Source of the DNA: Ascaphus truei
Lineage: Eukaryota; Chordata; Amphibia; Anura; Ascaphidae
Reading direction: 5' to 3'
Assembly (NCBI GenBank): GCA_036426205.1
Contig: CM071586.1
Span: 11,020,905-11,084,904 of the forward strand
Length of the DNA stretch: 64,000 nt
Numbering within the stretch: the stretch's first letter is position 1; each line of letters starts with the position of its first letter. A program made the translations under genes and the position numbers. Shown here piece by piece: positions 55,437 to 64,000 of this stretch. Below the pieces are notes generated by a model. The model had not been told where the DNA came from. It saw only the letters and a program-made list of their open reading frames with translations, and made no database searches.

Positions 55437-58400
55437 CTGTCAGTATGTACGAGCTGCTGCCGCTGCATGTATGTAGAGCGTGCTCCCTTCAGTTGTAAGA
55501 GCTGCTCCTAGCAGTAATGTAAGAGTCTGCTCCCTGCATATTGGGCGAGATGCTCCTGCATTATGGCGGCTGCCCGTGCGATGTGCGAGCTGCTCCCTGC
55601 AGTATGTGCGCGCTGCTCGCCTGCGTATTAGCAGCTCTCCCTGCAGTATGTATAGTGCTTGCTCGCCTGCACGTATGTAGAGGCTGCTCTGCCTGTCAGT
55701 ATTTAACAGTGCTCCCTGTTGCAGTATGTAAGACTGCTCCTGCAGTATGTAATGTCTGCTCCCTGCAGTGTTTAAGAGCTGCTCCCGCAGTTGGCACCTG
55801 CCGCAGTATGTGCGAGCTGCTCCCTGCAGTATTGCTGAGCTGCTTCCCTCGCAGTATGTGCGAGCTGCTCCCTGCAGTAGTGCGAGCTGCTCCCTGCATA
55901 TGTCCGTCCTGGCATGTGCGAGCTTGCTCGCCTGCATTTGTAGATTCTCTGAGATGAGGCTTGCTCCTCATAGTAAGCTGTCACTGGCATATGTAGAGCT
56001 GCTTGCTCCGCTGGGCGTATGTAAGAGCTGCTCCCTGCAGTATGTAAGAGCTGCTCCCTGCAGTATGTTGCGAGTGTCTCTGCAGTAATGTAGAGCTGCT
56101 CCCCTCAGTAGTAGAGCTGCTCCCTGCAGTATGTGGCGAGCTGCTCCCTGCATTATGTAATGATCTGCTCCCCTGCAGTATGTAAGAGCTGCTCCCTGCA
56201 GTAATGTAAGAGCTTCTGCCCCTGCAGTATGAGAGCTGCTCCTGGGCAGTCATGTAAGAGCTGCTCCCTTCGATGTAGAGCTCTTGCTATACAGCTTGCT
56301 CCCTGCGTATGTAATAGCTGCTCCCTGCAGTTGTAACAGCGCTCGCCTGCAGTATGTAAGATGCTGCTTCCCTGCAGTATTAGAAGCTGCTCCCTGCAGT
56401 ATGTAAGAGCTGCTCCCTGCAGTATGTAAGAGCTGCTCCCTGCAGTATGTGCGAGCTGCTCCCTGCAGTATGTGCGAGCTGCTCCCTGCAGTATGTGCGA
56501 GCTGCTACCGCTGCAGTATGTCAGGTGCTCTGCAGTGCGTGCTCCCTGCAGTATAGTAAGCAGTGTATCCCCCAGTATGTAAGAGCTGCTCCCTGCAGTA
56601 TGTGCGAGCTGCTCCCTGCAGTATGTGCGAGCTGCTCCCTGCAGTATGTAAGAGCTGCTCCCTGCAGTATGTAAGAGCTGCTCCCTGCAGTATGTAAGAG
56701 CTGCTCGCTGCAGTATGTAAGAGCTGCTCCCTGCAGTATGTAAGAGCTGCTCCTTCAGTCATTAAGAGGCTGGCTCCCTGCAGTATGTAAGAGCTGTCCT
56801 GCAGTATGTAGAGCTGCTCCCTGCAGTATGTAAGAGCTGCTGCATATGTTACCGCTGCAGTATGTAACAGCTGCTCCCTGCAGTATGTAAGAGCTGCTCC
56901 CTGCAGTATGTAAGAGCTGCTCCCTGCAGTATGTAAGAGCTGCTCCCTGCAGTATGTAAAGAGCTCTCTCCCTGCAGTATGTAACGAGCTGCCTGCCTGC
57001 AGTATGTGCAGCTGCTCCCTGCATTATGTGCGAGCTGCGTGTCTCCCTGCAGTATTTGCAGCTGTGCGAGCTGCTCCTGCAGTATGTGGCGTAGCTGAGC
57101 TCCGCCGTGCGTAATGTAGTGCGAGCGCTCCCTGCAGTATGTGCGACTGCTCCCCTGCAGTATGTGCGAGCTGCTCCCTGCAGTATGTTCGAGTGCTACC
57201 ATCGATGAGCTGCTCCCTGCAGTATGTAAGCAGCTGCTCCCGCTGCTGTATGTAAAGTCTCTCTGCAGTATGGTAAGCTGCACCCGCAGTCTCCCTGCAG
57301 TATGTAAGAGCTGCTCCTGCAGTATGTAAGAGCTGCTCCTCTGCAGTATGTAAGAGCTGCTCCCTCCTGGCAGTATGTAAGGCGCTCCCTCTATGGGAGT
57401 TATGAGTGCGAGCTGCTCCCTGCAGTATGTAAGAGCTGCTCTCCTGGCAGTATGTAAAAGCAGCTGCTCCCCTGCATTAATGCGCTGCTCCCTGCAGTAT
57501 GTAAGACTGCTCGCCTGCAGTATGTCGAGCTGCTCCCTGCATGTTGCTGCGAGCTGCTCTCAGTGTAAGCAGTAGTAGTAAGAGACTGCTCCCTGGCATA
57601 GTAAGAGCTGCTCCCTGCAGTAATGTAAAGAGCTGTTCCCCAGTAAGGCTGCTCCCTGCAGTATTGTAAGAGCTGCTCCTGCGAGTATGTAAGACTGCTC
57701 GCGTGTCTCCCCTCAGTAGTGAGCAGCTGTCCCTGCAGTATGTAAAGAGCTGCTCGCCTGGCGTATGTCAAGAGCTTCCTGCAGAGTACTGCTCCCTGCA
57801 GTATGGTAAAGCTGCTATCCCTGCAGTATGTGAGCTGCTCCCTGCAGGTATGTATAGATGGCTCCCTGCAGTATGTCAAGAGCTGCTCCCTGGCAGTATG
57901 TAAGAGCGCTCTCCTGCAGTATGTAGAGCTGCTCCCGTCGATGTTAAGCATGTCCCTGCAGTATGAAGAGTGCTCCCTGCAGTATGTAAGAGCTGCTCCC
58001 TGGCAGTATGTAAGAGCTGCTCCCCTGAGGTATGGCTCGCGCTGCGCCCTGCAGTATGTGTGAGCGCTCGCCTGCAGTATGTCGAGCTGCTCCCTGCAGT
58101 ATGTGAGCTGCTCCCGTCCAGTATGTAAGAGCTGCTCCCCTGCAGTATGTAAGATGAGCTGCCCGTCAGTATGTAAGAGCCCTGCTCCCCTGCAGTATGT
58201 AAGAGGCTGCTCCCTCGGCCTGCAGTATGTATGCTTACAGAGTCTGCTCCCTGCGTATGTCCTAAGTAAGCTGTCTCCCTGCAGTATGTAGAGCTGCTCC
58301 TCGAGGTATGTAAGAGCGGTCTCCCTGCAGTATGTTTGCAGAGTGCTCGGCCTGCAGTATGTAAGAGCTGCTCCCTGCAGTATGTAAGATTGCTCTCATT

Positions 58401-59485
58401 AGTATGGCGAATGCTCCCTGCAGTATGTGTAAGAGCTGCTCCCTGCAGTATGTAAGAGTGCTCCCGGCAGTATGTGAAGGAGCTGCTCCTGCAGGTATGT
58501 AAAGCTCTCCTCAGTAGTGAGCTGCTCCCGGGCTGCAGTATTGAACAGCTGCTCCCTCAGTGCATTGTACAGTAGCTGCTGCTCCCTGCAGTATGGTAAG
58601 AGCTGCTCTGCAGATAGCTGCCCTGCAGTATGTAAACAGCTGGCTCCCTGTCACGTATGTAGAGGGCTTCCGTGCAGTATGTAAGAGCTCGATTGACTCC
58701 TCTGCAGTATGTAAGAGGCTGCTCCCTGTCAGTATGTAAGAGCTGAGCTCTCCTGCAGTATGTAAGAGCTGCTCCCTGCAGTATGTAAGACAGCTGCTCC
58801 CTGCAGTATGTAAGAGCTGCAGTGCTCCTGCAGTATGTAAAGCAGTCTGCTGCCTCCTGCAGTATGTAAGAGCTCTCCCTGCAGTATGCAAGAGGGCTGC
58901 TGCCCTTGCAGTATGAAGAGCTGCTCCCTGCAGTATTAAGAGCGCTCTCCTGTCAGTAGTAGAGCTGCTCCTGCAGTATTATGAGAGCTGCTCCCTGCTA
59001 TGGAGAGGTCTCCTTCAGTATGTTAGAGCTGCTCCCAATGCTCTCGCTGCATATGCAAGAGCTGCTGCCCTGCAGTATGCAAGAGCTGCCCTGCAGTAGC
59101 AAGAGTGCTCCCTGCAGTATGCAAAGCTGTCTCCCTGCTTATGTAAGACGGCTCCCTGCAGTATGGCAACTGCCCCGTGCAGTATGTAAGAGCTGCTCCC
59201 CAGTGCAGTATGCAGAGCTGCTGCCTCATTGTAACTGCTCCCTGCAGTATGTAAGAGCTGTCCGCTGCAGATGTAGACTGCTCCCTGCAGTAGTAAATGT
59301 GGCGAGTCTGCTCCCTTGGCGTATTGTAAGAGCTGCTCCCTGCAGTATGTGCGAGCTGCTCCCTGCAGTATGTAAGAGCTGCTCCCTGCAGTATGTAAGA
59401 GCTGCTGCCTGCAGTATGTAAGAGCTGCTCCCTGCAGTTGTAAGAGCTGCTGCCTGCAGTATGTAAGAGCTGCTCCCTGCACAGC
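55437..59485. repeat. 23-bp minisatellite, second block (about 175 units)
   Basis: Same 23-bp unit as 51790-53262. It ends with the identical exit sequence (CTGCACAGCTCTTACAG, then GCGATC and AAGTTATTA), followed by another Helitron-like terminus. Confidence 0.9.
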
Positions 59486-59518
59486 TCTTACAGCGATCGA
59501 TCAAAGTTATTACATATA

Positions 59519-62408
59519 GCTGCTATTAAACCCGGCGTTGCCCGGATTTAATTTTCTCGTCCCCCTCTTTGTCTCTGGTCTCCCTACCCCGGTTCACAAG
59601 CTCCATTCCCCCCCTCATTCTCCCAGGCTCCGTTTCCCCCCCCTTAACAGCGCCATTCCCCCCCCTCATTCAGAGCTCTGTTCCCCCCTTCACATGCTCC
59701 AGCCACACATCACTCTCCTCCCCTGCAACCTCACATCACGTCCCCCTCTGCACCTTACATACTGTCCCCCTGCACCTCACATGACCTCCTACATCCCTGC
59801 ACTCACATCACTGTCCCCCCGCTACCTTACATCACTGTCCCCCTGCCCTCACCCTAGTGACAGCACTCCTCCTCCCCTTGCACCCCACAGCACTGTCCCC
59901 CTTCACCTTCACGCACTGTCCCCCCTGCATCCACAGCACTCTCTACCGCTACATCACCCACAGCATCCCCCCTGCACGCTCCCCCTGCCCCCACAGTCAC
60001 TCTGCCCCCTCCTGCAACCCCATCCAGCACTCTCCCCCTCCTAGCACCCCACAGCACTCTCCCTCCCCTCCTGCACCCCACAGCACTCTCCCCCTCCTGC
60101 TGCACCCCACAGCATTCTCCCCCTCCTGCACCTCCAGCAACTCTCCCCCGCACCCCATAGCTTCGCTCACCCCTCCTGCACCCCACAGCACTCTCCCTCT
60201 CTCTCGCCTCGCCATACACACTCTCCCCTGTCACCCGCAGAGCACTCTCTCCCCCTGCAACCTTACTCACTGCCCCCCCCCCCCCAGGACCTCACATCAC
60301 TGCCCCCCCCTACACCTACATCACTGTCCCCCATGCCCTACAGCACTCTGCCACCCTGCACCCCACAGTCACTGCTCCCCCCCTCCGCACCCCACAGTCA
60401 CTGTCCCGCCCTGCACCCCACATCACTGTCCCCCCTTCACCTCACAGCACATATCCCCCTGCACCCCACAACTCTCCCCCCCTGCACCCACAGTCACTCC
60501 CCTCCCCCCCTGCACCCCACAGGCACACTCCCCCCCCTTGTACCCACAGCACTCTCCCCCTTTCCCCCATTCTGCCACCCCACACACTCTCCCCCCTGCC
60601 ACCTCACAAAGCACTCTCCCCCCTGCACCCCCAACAGCACTTCCCCCTGCACCCATAGCCCTCTCCCCCCCTGCACCCCACAGGCACTCTCCCCCCCCTC
60701 ACGCCCACACACTATCCCCCCCTGCACCCACAGCATTCTCTACCTGCACCCCACATGCAACTCCCCCCGCACACCCACAGCATTCCCCCTGCACCCACAG
60801 CACTCCTCCCATGCACCCCACAGCACTTCCCCCCTGCAACGCACCCCACAGCACTCTTCCTCCAATGCACCCCAGCACATCACTCCCCCCTGCACCCCAC
60901 GCCTCTCGCCTCCTGCACCCTCACAGCACTGCCATCCTGCACCCGCACAGCACTCTCCCCTCTGCACCCCACAGCACTGTCAGGCCTTCCCCCTGCACCC
61001 CCACAAGCTTCTCCCCCGCTTCACCCACAGCACTCGCCTCCCCCCTTCACCCATCAAGCACTCTCCCCCCTGCACCCCACACCTCCCCCCCCTGCACCCC
61101 ACACACTCTCTCCCCCCCCCCCCTGTACCCCACAGCACTCTCCCCCTCCTGCACCCCACAGCACTCTCCCCCCTGCACCTCACAGCACTCTTCCCCCCCT
61201 GCACCCCACAGCACTTCCCCCTGCACCCATAACGCACTCTCCCCTCCTCTGCCCCCATAGCACTCTCCCCCCCTGCACCCCACGGACTCTCCCCCCTCCC
61301 TGCACCCCACATGCACTATCCCCCCCATGCACTCTCCCCCGCAAACCCCACAATAAAGAGAACATCTCCTACTCATCCCCCCTGCACACCCCACAGCTTC
61401 CCCTCTGCACCCTCCCCTTCACCCCACAGCCTCTCCACCCCCCTTTTCAACCCCACACACGCTCGCCCTCCGCCGCACCCACACCAGTCTCCCCCACTGA
61501 AACCCCACAGCACTCTCCCCCCCTGCAGCCAACATCACTCTCTCCCTCCCCCTGCAACCTCACATCACCTCTCCCCTCCGCCACCTCACATCACTTCCCC
61601 CTGCATCCCTTTTCTCCCGAGGCGCAGTCGTTCACCACCCGTCCCCCCCAGCATCCTTCTACTAACTACACCACCCTGTCCCCGGCGCTTCTTTCCACCT
61701 CCCCCTGTCCTCGGCGCTCTTCTTCAACCCCTGTCCCGGTGCTCCTCCCCCCCCCCGCCGTCCCCGGCACCCCCCCCCCGCTGAAGTTATAGAGTATGGG
61801 CCCACGGGGTGAGGAAAGTGCCAGGGGGAGGCGACGCTGTTGCTCCCCTGTCCCTGTGCTCGCAATGCCTCCAGCTGTGTGACATCAGAGGTGGGGCGCG
61901 CAGAAGAGGCGGAGAGCGCAAGGGAGGATGCGTATGGCGGCGGTGTGTGGGGTGAGCGGGAGGACGGCGAGGGTGGAAGGGTGAGAATGTGAGGGAGGAT
62001 GCGTATGCGGTGGTGTGCGGGTGAGCGGGAGGAAGACGCCGGTGATCGGGAGGAGGCACTTGTAGGGGGAGAGAGTGATAGCGGGTGGAGTGGGAGAGCG
62101 CGAGGGAGAATGCAGATGCGTGTGTGTTTTGTTGGGGTTGTTGGTGTGAAGCGGAGGTGGCGGTGCGGGTGGACTGTGTGAGACAGTGAGGGAGGCTGGG
62201 CGGAGAGGAGTAGGAGTCACTGTGCAATCCTGCCAGTCACCAAATGGACAGTGAGTCCAGAGAGGCGCAAGCGGTGTGAGGGTGGTGTGACTGTCATGCC
62301 CTGCATAGGCATGCCGTGACGTCAGCCCAACCGCGAGGCCAATGAGTTTTGGCCATATCCGCCGCCAATCCAGGGGAACAAACTGACAGACAAACATTTT
62401 CACTTTGA
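59519..62408 (-). mobile_element. Helitron-like element, longer copy
   Basis: The 3' terminus (59519-59550) reads like 53282-53300 with a few errors. The likely 5' end on the minus strand is at 62408 (TCAAAGTGAAAATG, then TTTGTCTGTC), preceded by A. The interior holds the 26-bp minisatellite (about 59700-61600) and unique GC-rich sequence (61790-62340) with no Rep/helicase frame. Confidence 0.5.
59700..61600. repeat. 26-bp C-rich minisatellite (second block)
   Basis: Same CACTCTCCCCC and TGCACCCCACAG units as the first block, with frequent small indels. Confidence 0.9.
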
Positions 62409-62412
62409 TATA

Positions 62413-63104
62413 TACCCTATTTCCCAATTCTAAGACCAGCCTTTTTTTCGATTTTCACATGTCTGAAATCGGGTGTGCGCTTAGAATCATGTATTAAAAA
62501 AAATTTTTTTCAAGTGTCTACGTACACCCCCTCTTTCACTTAACATGTTTCGGAGAGGTCCATTGTCAGTGGAGGACAAGTGTGCGGCGGCAGTAGGACA
62601 GGTCCCAAGTCTGCAGGTGAATGAAGATAAGACACGGCGCGTGCGGTGGCGGAGGCGGCTAATAGATCATAAATAGCAGGAGCAGACAGCATTGGGGAAC
62701 GGCTTGGAGGTGCACTCAGTAACCCGGAAGTTGACCGGTGTCGACTTCCGGTTACAGTGTGCCCTCCAAGCCTTTCCCTATGCCGCTTAGCTCCTGCACA
62801 GCTCTCCTGCTATTATGATCTCCTGCCGCCGCAACCCACCGCACCCCGCCACCTTCTTATGTTCATTCACCTACAGTTCTTTGACCTGTCCTGCTGCCCG
62901 CACACCCCTCCGCTGTCCATTTTCAACAATCTGCAGACGTGGGACCTCTCCTGTCGTTGCCCACACCACCTCCTCATCCTCTGCTGACATGGGACCTCTC
63001 CTGAAAACATGGCAAGTTGAAAAAGTAATTTTCTTCGATTGTAAGGGCCAAACCGATGGTGCGTCTTACAATCGAAGGCGTCTTACAATCGAGGAAATAC
63101 GGTA
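62413..63104. mobile_element. Small TIR transposon (MITE-like, about 690 bp)
   Basis: The left end TACCCTATTTCC, then CAATTCTAAGACC; the right end on the other strand is TACCGTATTTCC, then TCGATTGTAAGACG, giving imperfect terminal inverted repeats of about 25 bp with TA at both edges. No transposase frame is present, so it depends on an enzyme in trans. The superfamily is not decided; TA ends are compatible with Tc1/mariner-like elements. Confidence 0.5.
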
Positions 63105-63106
63105 TA

Positions 63107-64000
63107 CTAGCTGATATACCTGGCGTTGCCCGGGATTTAATGTTCTGTCTGGCTCCCCCTCTCTCTCTCTCTCTTCCCGTTCCACTGTCTCCCCCCTCTC
63201 TTTCTCCCCATTCACAGCATATACGCCCCACCCTTCCACGCACCGTTACCCCCCCATGTTTACAGCTCTGGTCCCCCCAGTTCACATCTCCCGATTCCCC
63301 CCCCCCCCTTCAACACTTTGTTTCCACCCCCCCCCATTCACAGCTCGTTCCTCCTCCCCCCTCCTCCCCCCCCCCCACCTGTTCCAGCTGGGATTCCCCC
63401 TGTGTGTTTGGAAGCTGAGCTGACTGAGGGGGAAGTGTGTCAGTCAGTGTGTATGTGTATCAATCAGTTGTTTGTGTCAGTCTTGTGGTGTGTCAGTCAG
63501 TCAGTGTGTGTTTCAGTCTGTATTGTGGGCTTGTCCCCCCCCCCCTCTCCTGACTCCCTACCCTCCCCTACCCCGCGCGGCGGTGGTGCGTAGTGTGTGA
63601 GGGGTCGGGTCCCGCTGGTGGGTGCACGGCGGCGGGGAGGTGAGTGCGCGCGCGCTACTGTGTGAGGTGGCATAGTAGTTCCCCCCCCCTGCTTGTAGCT
63701 GTGTCGGCTGCGGGTGGGGAGGTGTAGGCAGCTGACGGCGGTGGTGTAGTCCCCGCTCCCCCTACCACGTGGAGCTGCGTCGGCGGGCGGGTGGGGATGG
63801 CAGCTGTGGGCGTGGTGAGGGCGGTCCCGCTGTGGTGGGGTGCACAGGCGGCAGAGGTGAATGCGTGCGTGTGGCACTACTGTGTGAGGTGGCTATAGTA
63901 GTTCACCCCCCTCTCGCGCGCGGAGCTGTGTCGGCTCGGTTAGCGCAAGCCAGAAAAAAACAAAAACGGCAAATATATGTCACCCAATAGCCTCAGTAGA
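63107..64000 (-). mobile_element. Helitron-like element, 3' end in window, continues past the right edge
   Basis: CTAG at 63107-63110 with A before it, TGATATACC, and a GGCGTTGCCCGGG hairpin half. The interior is C-rich (63150-63400), with GTCAGTCAGTGTGT repeats at 63430-63530 and a GC-rich duplicated stretch (GCGGTGGTG... blocks at 63580-63900). The 5' end lies outside the window. Confidence 0.55.

Overview
This window is repeat-dense vertebrate DNA, most likely from a large, transposon-rich genome such as that of an amphibian. That is an inference from the element mix: Penelope-like elements with hammerhead-like motifs, sushi/Tf1-type Ty3/gypsy chromoviruses, a Tx1/L1-like LINE and Helitron-like elements. 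I found no convincing host gene, rRNA gene, intact tRNA gene or CRISPR array. Three runs of N (1469-1637, 16727-16764, 35286-35363) mark assembly gaps. Several stretches carry so many single-base indels that they look like unpolished long-read sequence.

Layout. 1-345: 5' end of a gypsy element on the minus strand. 1.2-1.7 kb: a perfect 78-bp inverted repeat around a gap, with a hammerhead-like motif. 2.6-5.3 kb: short tandem repeats and unassigned sequence. 5295-6500: a Helitron-like element with both ends placed. 7337-11257: a Penelope-like element (PLE) with long inverted terminal arms, remnants of reverse transcriptase and GIY-YIG endonuclease, and a second inverted-repeat element inserted in its left arm with a 15-bp target-site duplication. 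12997-18630: a sushi-like Ty3/gypsy element on the plus strand (gag, protease, RT, RNase H, integrase, chromodomain, 3' LTR), broken by frameshifts and a gap.

From 16505 to about 34860 a 9.25-kb unit occurs twice in tandem: gypsy integrase to LTR, a second gypsy element on the minus strand, an LTR with a non-coding internal region, a third gypsy fragment, and LINE ORF1. The first copy is full of indels and the second is clean. The 222 bases before the gap at 16727 are repeated exactly at 25759, so a gap-filling artefact is the likeliest explanation. After copy 2 the LINE continues to an endonuclease-only ORF2 at 36583-37485, interrupted by a Helitron-like insertion.

37.6-51.8 kb: microsatellites, another PLE (40147-42066) with inverted arms and an open GIY-YIG frame, an isolated hammerhead-like motif at each of 39324 and 50790, a 21-bp palindromic tandem array, C-rich and G-rich minisatellites, and several kilobases I cannot assign. 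51.8-64 kb: two large 23-bp minisatellite blocks, each followed by a Helitron-like terminus and a 26-bp C-rich minisatellite (again an apparent duplication), then a small TIR transposon lying between two Helitron-like ends.

The points most worth following up are: a set of PLE hammerhead-like motifs in which the C3-G8 core pair is replaced by U3-A8; a gypsy element whose gag start codon lies inside a Tf1/sushi-type self-priming site; and the two apparent assembly duplications.
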